Source: Candidatus Zophobacter franzmannii (GTDB taxonomy: Bacteria; Cloacimonadota; Cloacimonadia; Cloacimonadales; JAFGVF01). Taken from it: DNA of 6,133 nucleotides. Both the position numbers and the translations under genes were made by a program. The notes below the pieces were generated by a model that was given only the letters and a program-made list of their open reading frames with translations, did not search any database and had not been told where the DNA came from. This document shows positions 1 through 6,133 of the stretch, one piece after another; the stretch's first letter is position 1; every line of letters starts with the position of its first letter. The stretch spans positions 1 to 6,133 of the forward strand of contig JAVCCX010000119.1 in assembly GCA_030765245.1 (NCBI GenBank). The letters run 5' to 3'.

Positions 1-320
1 TATTCTCCGAAGAAAGCTAATGAGGTTATTTCACCGTGGATGTTGTATATAGCAGTACCACCGTTGTACCCATCAAAATAGCTAAGATACCCGGTACTAA
101 AGCTTCTATCTAAAGCTTCACGGATAGTTGCAGGGTTATAGTGATAAGCATCTACTTCACCGCTCATTGCGGTATATGCTCCAGCCATAGCAGCAGCTTT
201 GGCTGAATAGTTTATTTTTAGGAAGTTGAATCCGTTTGTCCCGGCATTGTCATCTGTAGCCTGGCTTGCAACTACTAAAAGCAGGAAGCTAATTATCAGC
301 AAGGTCTTTATTGACTTCAT
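1..320 (-). CDS. PorV/PorQ-like outer-membrane beta-barrel protein, N-terminal part (3' end outside window)
   Basis: The first 106 codons are visible and the frame is still open at the window edge. Residues 1-21 form a classic Sec signal peptide: basic MKSIK, a hydrophobic core (LLIISFLLLVV), and a likely cleavage after ASQA. The mature start carries the signature of the PorV/PorQ (UPF0164-like) family: AGTNGFNFLKI, then SAKAAAMAGAYTAMSGEVDAYHYNPA, where family members typically read A.A..MGGA..A..D..A..(W/Y)NPA. Known members are outer-membrane barrels; PorV acts with the type IX secretion system in handling sorted cargo, while others have unknown roles. The ATG at 320 is supported by an AAGGA site 7 bases upstream and by the signal peptide starting exactly there. 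The gene overlaps the 3' end of the EIIA gene by 32 bases in another frame, so the two are probably cotranscribed and coupled. Family membership is well supported; whether this is a true PorV or a generic paralogue cannot be told from the N-terminus. Confidence 0.85.
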   Translation of the reverse strand, partial: MKSIKTLLIISFLLLVVASQATDDNAGTNGFNFLKINYSAKAAAMAGAYTAMSGEVDAYHYNPATIREALDRSFSTGYLSYFDGYNGGTAIYNIHGEITSLAFFGE

Positions 321-774
321 TTTCTATTCCTTTCATAATCTTAATAAGTTCATCTTTACTTGCAACCTTAAACAACGATTTCCGTTTCTCAGGTTGCCTT
401 AAATACTCGGTTAAATGCTTTAGCATTAACATATAAATATGACTTTCATTCTTAGGCGAAGCAGTTAGTACTACAAGTTGTACAGGTTCATCATCAACTG
501 CTTGAAAGTCAATGCCATTTTTTAAAAGAAATACTACGGACCTAACAGTTTTTACCAGATCACTCCTTCCGTGTGGTAAAGCGACATTACGACCTATTCC
601 GGTACTCATTATCGCTTCTCGTTCTATTACTGTGTTCAGAAATGCATCTTTATCAGAAAGTACTCCTGATTCAGCAAGACAGTTAACCATCTTCGCTAGG
701 CATTCCTCTTTATCTTTGACCTTTATATCTCGAAAGATTAACTTCGAGTCAAATAGTCGTATAGTTTTTTCCAT
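289..774 (-). CDS. Stand-alone PTS EIIA domain protein, nitrogen/fructose class (PtsN-like)
   Basis: This 161-residue protein is a single complete EIIA domain (PTS EIIA type 2). The family accepts a phosphoryl group from HPr or NPr on one histidine; stand-alone PtsN-type members mostly regulate rather than transport sugars. The active-site motif is clear: MSTGIGRNVALPHGRSD, with His68 as the predicted phosphorylated residue. A second conserved histidine is in the ESHIYMLMLKHL helix (His112). Length and layout match PtsN of proteobacteria (about 160 residues), and no EIIB, EIIC or HPr domain is fused. The ATG at 774 has a GGA ribosome site 6 bases upstream (781-783). The gene ends in TAG at 289, inside the next gene, which starts at 320. 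It is first in its transcription unit, after an intergenic gap with a candidate promoter. The partner proteins and the target of regulation are not visible. A transport role (fructose/mannitol EIIA) is possible but unlikely, since no permease gene is adjacent. Confidence 0.9.
   Translation of the reverse strand: MEKTIRLFDSKLIFRDIKVKDKEECLAKMVNCLAESGVLSDKDAFLNTVIEREAIMSTGIGRNVALPHGRSDLVKTVRSVVFLLKNGIDFQAVDDEPVQLVVLTASPKNESHIYMLMLKHLTEYLRQPEKRKSLFKVASKDELIKIMKGIENEVNKDLADN
328..332 (-). promoter_or_regulatory. Ribosome binding site of the PorV/PorQ-like gene, inside the EIIA coding region
   Basis: On the minus strand AAGGA lies 7 bases before the ATG at 320. It is embedded in the EIIA reading frame, near the codons for MKGIENE. 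Ribosomes finishing the EIIA gene pass over this site, the usual layout for translational coupling. It fixes the start of the downstream gene. Coupling itself is inferred. Confidence 0.6.
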
Positions 775-953
775 ATTTATTCCATTTATAAATCAACAAG
801 CGTCAAGTCAATTTTTTTGTCTCAATGTTACGAAAATTACCAATTTAGCATTGCTTGTCTTGTTCTTATGATAATCGGAAAATACAATATATCAATATCT
901 CTCTGCCCTATGGTTGATAAACACCCGATTTCTTTTCATTCAAAATATGACAT
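775..953. other. Intergenic region and leader without a gene
   Basis: This AT-rich gap between the terminator and the EIIA start codon has no convincing reading frame on either strand. It holds the candidate promoter and the EIIA ribosome site (GGA at 781-783). In the predicted leader, ACAAGC and GCTTGT could pair over a loop of roughly 45 bases, too weak to call a regulatory structure. I see no riboswitch-like conserved core, tRNA or repeat. Confidence 0.6.
868..895 (-). promoter_or_regulatory. Candidate sigma70-type promoter for the EIIA / PorV-like unit
   Basis: On the minus strand TTGATA (890-895, -35 like, 5 of 6 consensus) is followed after 16 bases by TATCAT (868-873, -10 like, 5 of 6). 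Transcription would start near 861, giving a leader of about 85 bases before the ATG at 774. The position between an intrinsic terminator and the first gene of the next unit fits. The DNA is AT-rich, so chance matches are easy, and Bacteroidota-type organisms may use a different promoter consensus. A second possible pair, TTGACT with TATAAA closer to the gene, is less likely because its start point would fall on the ribosome site. Confidence 0.35.
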
Positions 954-985
954 AAAAAAAGCCCCTGATTGCTCAGGGGCTTTAA
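954..985 (-). terminator. Intrinsic (rho-independent) terminator after the large secreted protein gene
   Basis: A perfect 11-bp stem (arms 958-968 and 973-983, core GCCCCTGA / TCAGGGGC) closes a four-base loop. On the minus strand it is followed directly by a run of seven T (954-960). It begins about 20 bases after the stop codon of the large gene, the expected place. The plus-strand side has only three T and then mixed sequence, so it works mainly for minus-strand transcription. It separates the large gene from the EIIA / PorV-like unit. Confidence 0.93.
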
Positions 986-1003
986 GTTATCTATTAATTC
1001 TAA

Positions 1004-4000
1004 TTATTTCATCAGAATCATTTTTTTTGTTTTAGTGTAGGTTCCGGCTTTCATCTTGAAGAAGTAGATACCGCTACTAACCTTACGGTTATAGCTATCA
1101 GTACCTGTCCAAACAACATGGTTTCTTCCGGCATTGTAGTTTTCGTTAGTAAGTGACTTAACTTTCTGTCCCTTGATATTATAGATATCAATAGAAACTC
1201 TCTCATTCTGTTTCAGATCGAAACTGATAGTAGTTTCTGGATTGAACGGATTTGGATAGTTACTAAACAGCTCTGTATTTCCGGGGATAATCTCTTGTTC
1301 ATGATTATCAACAGTACCACCATCACTGATGACTTTAATTTCATCAAGCATGAGGAAGAATGTCTGTGTTGATGTACAATGGAAACCAACATAGATTAAA
1401 TCTCCGGCATAGTTTGTAAGATCAAACTCATAGTAAGTCCATTCCAGAGGAACGGAGATCATCTCTGTACCGCTGATAGGGGTGAAGTTTGCAGGGTCAT
1501 TTCCTGTAGTGGAAATAGCAACTTCAAGCTGTTCGGGACCGTACTGAGTTGTATAAGATCTAGCCCAGAAATTAAGTCCTGTAGCATTATCACCTAATTG
1601 GAGATGAGGTGTGATTAACCAGTCATCATTACTGCCAGAATCAGCTGAGAAACATGCAGCAAATTTATCACCATTATAAGCTTCAGCGAACTGTAGCGGT
1701 GGTGTTGATCCAGCTGGATTGAAGACTATATACGCCATAGCATCATTCTCACCAGGGAAATCAATACCGTTATTGAAGCCATAAGTTGCTTCTCCGTCAA
1801 CATCCATACATGTCCATGGATAGAAGTCTGTAGCGAAGTCATCATAGGTTTCAAAACTATCTGAGATTATAGGTGCATCGACAGAAATATGGACATGGAG
1901 TACTGTATCGCATGCAACCGACTCTCCCGGAGGGGCTTCATATACAGTACTTACTTTATACTCATAAGTCTCATCAATAACTACATTATAATCTAAGAAG
2001 ATAGTAGAATTTACAGTCTCTGTGTTGATTATTACATCATCGCGATATACATTGTAGCCTGCTAAAGATCTATCAGGAATCACAGGTGGACCCCATGTAA
2101 CCTCAATAGCTTCATACAAGCTCTCAATTGCTAAGTTTGTAGGAGGTAAGTAATCTTCCGGTGGTACTAAATTATCAGAGATAATTGTAAGAGAGTACTC
2201 ACCGGTGGTTGCTCTTGTCTCCTCAGTTCTCTTCTTGAATGGACGCATTCCTGCCGGGACATTCGAGAAATGTGAGATACGAATATAGTAGAACCCACTG
2301 TCAGTAATCTGCATATTGATTTCAGGTTGTTCGTTACCATGTGCATCATCGTCAGCCATTATAAACATCTGATCACTGAAGTTCTGAGCAGGTGAATCAT
2401 AAGGACCATAGAAGCACATATATGTGTCTAACTGTGAACCATTGATTGCTTCTGTAAACATCTGAACACTAGCCGGAGCTGTTTGCCAGAATGAGTACCA
2501 GTCAGTTTCATTCTCAGGGAAGATCATCTCTTCATAATCCTCTAAGTTAAGAGAAACCTGAGTAGCCTGCCATGGATTGTCATTATTATCCAAGTTGTAC
2601 CCTCGACCTGATATTGGCAGGGTATGAGTTTGGCGTGGTCTTGTAGTTCTATCTCCTTCAGGAGCATTGTCGATTATAACAATCTCAGCATTCATCCAGC
2701 CTTCAGTTGAAGGCATGAATGTGACATCAATATCAACTGTTTCAAGGTAATTCACTTGAATTGGGTATGTATTGTTGTCAGCTAAGATAAACTCGCCCGG
2801 ATCATCACCTTGAAGTGCAATGGTTACATCAATTAAGAGTGAATCCTGACCAACATTTCTGATTGTGATTGTTCTAGTATCAGAAGCAGCACCTACATCA
2901 ACGAATCCGAAGTTAAGTGATGATGGTGTTATGATAGGATATGGATTCTGACCAGTAGGCAAAGTGAACAGTCTTGTGTTCGGAATGAATGCCAAAGGTG
3001 TACCAACAGGTGGTGCAGATGGGTCTGGATTTGTGCCGTCGCTATAATAGTAGATACTTCTGTTGTTTGGTCTTGCTGAGCAATAGAATTCCTCCGCAGA
3101 AGAACCGTATGCAGCTTGGTTTTCTTCAACTGCAACAACGAGGTTCTGACTTCCATCATACAAGAACCAACTATCTTCAGGAAGTGGGAAGTCAAGCCAA
3201 CCCGCACCGGCTGGTGCAGTAACGGTTCCATTCCATACTTCAGCCAAATCTGCAATTGGAACCCAGGATGAACCATCGGTAAATTCATTCTGATTTGTTA
3301 GACCAAGATATAATACCCATTGTGTTGAGTTACTGAGTGTACCGCCTCCGTTATAATAGAAGCTTACACTTGTAATGAACCCCGGAGTACCTATCTCTTG
3401 AAGAGTATGTATAGATTGTGAATATGAATATCCATAGTATGGTTCGATTGGGAGATGCTTGTCAACAAGCGTTTCATCACCAAGAATAACCATTCCGGCT
3501 GGATGAGTTGTAAATGTCCAGAGTGGACAACCTGTTGCATCACCAACAAAGTTATAAGGAATAATCTGCCAGTAATACTGAGTGCTATATTGCAGAGGCG
3601 TTGCGATTGTGTATGAGTTAGTAAATCCTACATCCAATCCATCAAGAACTGAGTTTGGAGGATTACTTGTGCCTAAATACACTCTGTAACCATCAGGGAA
3701 GTTACCACCACTGGCCCATTCAAGATCCATTGTAACATATGAATTCATAGCTCCATCTGCAGGATAAACCAGAGTCGCAGCGTTAGGAATGTCATTGAAC
3801 GATGTAAATGACCAGATAGGACTGCTTGTACCCTGCCCAATAGGATTGTAAGGAGTAATCACCCAGTAATATGTTACGCCGGGTTGAAGCCCTGCATAAT
3901 CGAAACTAAGAGTGTTACCGGCATCTTCCACATCATATACATCTGTTGGTGGATTGTCTGTACCCATTGATACATAATAACCACTCGCAGCAGCAGTAGG

Positions 4001-6133
4001 AATCCAGCTTATAGCTCCAGTCATCGCAACACCTGTTTCTCCATCAGTAGGAGCAGCTAAAGTAGTTGCAGCTGGCGGTTGGTTGTTATCCCAAACAGAG
4101 AAATCATCAAACGAAATATCACTATAATAGTTATCACCTGTGACACCTCGCATTCTAACCTGGATTATATCTCCATAACCTCCAAGACTGATATCTAAGA
4201 AATGCCAATCTTGACCTTGATCACCGGATATCTCAGGGAATACATCTTCAGCCCATTGAGTTCCATCCCAAATATCGAAATGGAATGTGCCCATTGTAGA
4301 ACCATACATATTATACCAGATAGTCATGAATGGATTTGTTAAGGATGTAACATCCAAAGGAGGAGAGATCATATCAAATCTCGTATTGGTGAAACCTGAT
4401 GCTTCAGTAAAGGCAAACATACCTGTACCCGAAGTATGGTCACCAGCTTGAGGACCAGTATCAACGGATGATGTTGTCGCACCAAATGCCCAATCTCCGG
4501 CATCATCAGTACCCTGTTCCCAGCCAATTGGCAAGGCTCCTGAATCAAAGTTCTCGGAATATGGATAAACTGAGACTGTTTGGTTGAAGCCAACACCACT
4601 AAGTGGGATATTTGATACTACATTAGCATCATCAGTTATAGCAATTGTTGTGGATAAAGGACCTTCATTAGTAGGTGCAAAAGCTACATCGAAAGTAGCT
4701 GTTTGAGCAGTTGCTAAACTAAGTGGATAAACATTAGTATCGGTGAGAACGAAATCTGTTGCATCACCTAAAGCTAATGAATTTATTATTAAGTCACCTG
4801 TTCCGCTATTCTGGATTGTGAAAGTCACAGGAGGAGTCTGTGTATTTGTAAATACAGTTCCATAATCTTGTGAAAGCGGACGATAGAATAATTCAGGTCC
4901 GATAGGCAACTCATCGAAATAGAACATTGTATTAGGGATAAACAAAGGAGTCCCTTGGGCTGCTGGCGGAGCAGCTGGATCAGGATTAGTACTATCATTG
5001 TAATAATAGATACTTCTTGGAGTCGAAACAGCAGAGCAATAGAAGTCCTCTGCAGAAGAACCATACGCCTGTTGATTCTCTTCTACAGCAACTACAAGAT
5101 TATCCGTGTTGTTATATACAAAAGGAGTATCAAGAATAAACTCAATCCAACCTTCACCTGTAGGAGGTGGGATTGTTGCATTAAATACTTCAGTGAAGCC
5201 TGTTATTGGCAACCATGAAGTAGTCGAAGCAAATTGAGTCTCTGTTGTGTGTCCCATGTAGATAACCCATTCATACTCGTTACTGAGAGTACCGGCTCCA
5301 TCATAATGATAAAGAATGCTTTCAATACGCTGGTTCTGAACATTCAGTTCAGTCTGAAGATATATTGTCTGAGAGTATGAGTATCCATAGAATGGTTCTA
5401 TTGGAAGGGGCTGGCCTTCAATAATTCCATTCCCTACAACAACTAATCCTGCAGGAGCAGTTGTGAAGTTCCAGACAGGGCAATTTGTAGCATCTCCAAC
5501 AAAGTTATAAGGAACAATCTGCCAGTAATATGTTGTTTGTATATTCAATTCAATTGGACAAACATAAGTATGAACAAATCCTAAATCTTCATTCGTATAT
5601 ACATCTGTCGGTGGGTTGTCTGTACCCAGATTTAATTTATAACCATCAGGGAAGTTTCCACCACTTGCCCAGACAAGAGTTGGGAACACATTTTGATATG
5701 TCGCGCCAATTGCTGGTGATACTAAAATCGCAGCATTCGGTATGTCATTAAATGTTGTAAAACTCCAAACAGGGGAGTTGGGAGCAGTACCATTTGGGTT
5801 ATAAGGGAATACCTGCCAGTAGTACATTGTGCCGGAAGTTAATCCTGCATAGTCGAAGAACAGGTTGTTTCCCGCATCTGCCATATCATAGACATCTGTA
5901 GGAGGGTTATCTGTACCAATAGATACAAAGTAACCTGAAGCACCTTGAGCTAACATCCATGAAACTTGTCCTGTCATAGGGACCCCGGTTTCTCCATCAG
6001 TCGGAGCAAGCAAAGTAGCTGCTGAAGGTGGAGTGGCATTATCAAAGATAGCAATATCATCTACACAGATATCCCCATAGAAACTTGCTGATTCCATCGC
6101 TCTGAAATCAATTGTTATGACTTCACCGGCGAA
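1004..6133 (-). CDS. Giant multidomain secreted protein with tandem composite repeats and a T9SS-type C-terminal sorting domain (5' end outside window)
   Basis: The frame is open to the window edge: 12 codons precede the first in-window ATG (6097), and they align with the equivalent part of the internal repeat, so that ATG is not the start. Visible residues number 1709. Modules, in visible residues: end of a MAM-like/choice-of-anchor J jelly roll 1-31; Fn3-like 35-130 and 131-229; unnamed beta-rich module 230-410; ASPM-SPD-2-Hydin-like (choice-of-anchor D) 415-517; MAM-like 521-682; Fn3-like 686-781 and 782-880; unnamed module again 881-1059; Hydin-like 1064-1180; pre-peptidase C-terminal-like 1181-1321 (NETDWYSFW, GFYYIRISH); Fn3 1323-1417 (AGYNVYRDD); choice-of-anchor J / cleaved-adhesin-like 1421-1604 (DDWLITPHLQL); sorting domain 1622-1709 (YPNPFNPETTISFDL, SSGIYFFKM). 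No catalytic domain is recognisable, though one could lie in the missing N-terminus. The tail predicts export through the outer membrane by T9SS. A surface adhesin or binding role is inferred from the modules. A terminator follows the TAA stop. Confidence 0.92.
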   Translation of the reverse strand, partial: FAGEVITIDFRAMESASFYGDICVDDIAIFDNATPPSAATLLAPTDGETGVPMTGQVSWMLAQGASGYFVSIGTDNPPTDVYDMADAGNNLFFDYAGLTSGTMYYWQVFPYNPNGTAPNSPVWSFTTFNDIPNAAILVSPAIGATYQNVFPTLVWASGGNFPDGYKLNLGTDNPPTDVYTNEDLGFVHTYVCPIELNIQTTYYWQIVPYNFVGDATNCPVWNFTTAPAGLVVVGNGIIEGQPLPIEPFYGYSYSQTIYLQTELNVQNQRIESILYHYDGAGTLSNEYEWVIYMGHTTETQFASTTSWLPITGFTEVFNATIPPPTGEGWIEFILDTPFVYNNTDNLVVAVEENQQAYGSSAEDFYCSAVSTPRSIYYYNDSTNPDPAAPPAAQGTPLFIPNTMFYFDELPIGPELFYRPLSQDYGTVFTNTQTPPVTFTIQNSGTGDLIINSLALGDATDFVLTDTNVYPLSLATAQTATFDVAFAPTNEGPLSTTIAITDDANVVSNIPLSGVGFNQTVSVYPYSENFDSGALPIGWEQGTDDAGDWAFGATTSSVDTGPQAGDHTSGTGMFAFTEASGFTNTRFDMISPPLDVTSLTNPFMTIWYNMYGSTMGTFHFDIWDGTQWAEDVFPEISGDQGQDWHFLDISLGGYGDIIQVRMRGVTGDNYYSDISFDDFSVWDNNQPPAATTLAAPTDGETGVAMTGAISWIPTAAASGYYVSMGTDNPPTDVYDVEDAGNTLSFDYAGLQPGVTYYWVITPYNPIGQGTSSPIWSFTSFNDIPNAATLVYPADGAMNSYVTMDLEWASGGNFPDGYRVYLGTSNPPNSVLDGLDVGFTNSYTIATPLQYSTQYYWQIIPYNFVGDATGCPLWTFTTHPAGMVILGDETLVDKHLPIEPYYGYSYSQSIHTLQEIGTPGFITSVSFYYNGGGTLSNSTQWVLYLGLTNQNEFTDGSSWVPIADLAEVWNGTVTAPAGAGWLDFPLPEDSWFLYDGSQNLVVAVEENQAAYGSSAEEFYCSARPNNRSIYYYSDGTNPDPSAPPVGTPLAFIPNTRLFTLPTGQNPYPIITPSSLNFGFVDVGAASDTRTITIRNVGQDSLLIDVTIALQGDDPGEFILADNNTYPIQVNYLETVDIDVTFMPSTEGWMNAEIVIIDNAPEGDRTTRPRQTHTLPISGRGYNLDNNDNPWQATQVSLNLEDYEEMIFPENETDWYSFWQTAPASVQMFTEAINGSQLDTYMCFYGPYDSPAQNFSDQMFIMADDDAHGNEQPEINMQITDSGFYYIRISHFSNVPAGMRPFKKRTEETRATTGEYSLTIISDNLVPPEDYLPPTNLAIESLYEAIEVTWGPPVIPDRSLAGYNVYRDDVIINTETVNSTIFLDYNVVIDETYEYKVSTVYEAPPGESVACDTVLHVHISVDAPIISDSFETYDDFATDFYPWTCMDVDGEATYGFNNGIDFPGENDAMAYIVFNPAGSTPPLQFAEAYNGDKFAACFSADSGSNDDWLITPHLQLGDNATGLNFWARSYTTQYGPEQLEVAISTTGNDPANFTPISGTEMISVPLEWTYYEFDLTNYAGDLIYVGFHCTSTQTFFLMLDEIKVISDGGTVDNHEQEIIPGNTELFSNYPNPFNPETTISFDLKQNERVSIDIYNIKGQKVKSLTNENYNAGRNHVVWTGTDSYNRKVSSGIYFFKMKAGTYTKTKKMILMK
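1007..1270 (-). other. T9SS type A-like C-terminal sorting domain (FlgD-Ig-like fold) of the large protein
   Basis: The last 88 residues begin with LFSNYPNPFNPETTISFDL, then VSIDIYNIKGQKVKSL, AGRNHVVWTGTD and VSSGIYFFKMKAGTYTKTKK, and end in MILMK. This matches the C-terminal domain of T9SS cargo in FCB bacteria: an Ig-like sandwich with a conserved YPNPF start, a Gly-rich SSGIYF strand and a basic end. In known systems it directs passage through the outer membrane and is then removed or processed for anchoring. The motif is seen directly; the route is known for the family and inferred here. Confidence 0.88.
2594..4573 (-). repeat. Composite protein repeat, copy 2 (complete)
   Basis: This is a complete unit: MAM-like jelly roll (4088-4573), Fn3-like (3791-4078), Fn3-like (3494-3790), unnamed beta-rich module (2957-3493) and Hydin-like domain (2594-2944). 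Where a third jelly roll would begin, the protein switches to a pre-peptidase C-terminal-like domain, so this is the last copy. Its Hydin-like domain has an Arg-rich insertion (EGDRTTRPRQTHT) that copy 1 lacks. The two Fn3-like domains inside each unit also resemble each other (GT.NPP, YYW...PYN..G, W.FT), which points to an older duplication nested within the larger one. Confidence 0.88.
4583..6133 (-). repeat. Composite protein repeat, copy 1 (5' truncated by the window edge)
   Basis: This is the first visible copy of the order jelly roll, Fn3-like, Fn3-like, unnamed module, Hydin-like. Only the last ~31 residues of its jelly roll are in the window; VITIDFRAMESASFYGDICVDD matches the VRMRGVTGDNYYSDISFDD part of copy 2. 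Matching landmarks sit 651-652 codons from those in copy 2: APTDGETG, GTDNPPTDVYD, GGNFPDGY, YNFVGDAT, LPIEP-YGYSYSQ, NLVVAVEENQ and AYGSSAE. By hand count the first Fn3-like pair is 74 of 107 identical residues. The DNA has diverged too, so this is an old duplication. Confidence 0.9.

Noticed and set aside
784..812. Second promoter-like pair TTGACT / TATAAA just upstream of the EIIA gene
   Set aside because: The spacer is only 15 bases and the implied transcript start would remove the ribosome binding site.
512..871. Plus-strand open frame of 119 codons opposite the EIIA gene
   Set aside because: It is antisense to a clear EIIA domain with its active-site histidine, and the product has no recognisable features.
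1021..1028. Run of eight A on the coding strand near the 3' end of the large gene, as a phase-variation tract
   Set aside because: It encodes the usual Lys-rich end of the sorting domain, and slippage would alter only the last few residues. Runs of this length are common in AT-rich genomes.
817..1035. Plus-strand open frame of 72 codons across the intergenic region
   Set aside because: It runs straight through the intrinsic terminator and into the end of the large gene, has no ribosome site, and its composition looks like translated AT-rich non-coding DNA.
2929..3288. Minus-strand 119-codon frame inside the large gene, with smaller ones at 2167-2349, 4369-4599 and 4825-5064
   Set aside because: All are out-of-frame readings of well-conserved repeat domains. 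The main frame is uninterrupted and its copies align, so these are shadows.
6095..6097. ATG at 6097 as the true start of the large protein
   Set aside because: The frame stays open to the window edge, the upstream codons align with the repeat, there is no signal peptide after this ATG, and a T9SS cargo needs one.

Overview
The window holds three genes, all read from the minus strand, and looks like part of a bacterial genome from the FCB superphylum (Bacteroidota, Cloacimonadota and relatives). Three things point there: a type IX secretion (T9SS) style C-terminal sorting domain with a YPNPFNP motif, a PorV/PorQ-like outer-membrane protein gene, and modestly AT-rich coding DNA. The detailed tail (YPNPFNPETTISFDL, IYNIKGQKV, SSGIYFFKM) looks most like Cloacimonadota-type proteins, but the phylum is an inference and the species cannot be named.

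In the direction of transcription (high to low coordinates), positions 6133-1004 are the 3' part of one very large gene. Its 1709 visible residues are a string of beta-sandwich modules with no recognisable enzyme domain, ending in the sorting domain. The dominant feature is a composite unit of about 651 residues: MAM-like jelly roll, two Fn3-like domains, a module I cannot name, and an ASPM-SPD-2-Hydin-like domain. It occurs in tandem, with one complete copy and a second copy running off the window edge. After the repeats come a pre-peptidase C-terminal-like domain, another Fn3 domain and another jelly roll. The start of the gene is outside the window. A strong intrinsic terminator (954-985) ends this transcription unit.

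Positions 775-953 carry no gene but contain a plausible sigma70-type promoter. A second transcription unit follows: a stand-alone PTS EIIA protein of the nitrogen/fructose class (774-289), overlapped by 32 bases by a PorV/PorQ-like gene (320 to the edge, truncated at its 3' end). The overlap and the Shine-Dalgarno site inside the EIIA gene suggest translational coupling.

The large protein is probably exported across the outer membrane by T9SS and anchored or released at the surface. The neighbouring PorV/PorQ-like protein belongs to the family that includes a T9SS component, so a functional link is possible but unproven. No mobile element, CRISPR array, tRNA or rRNA is visible.
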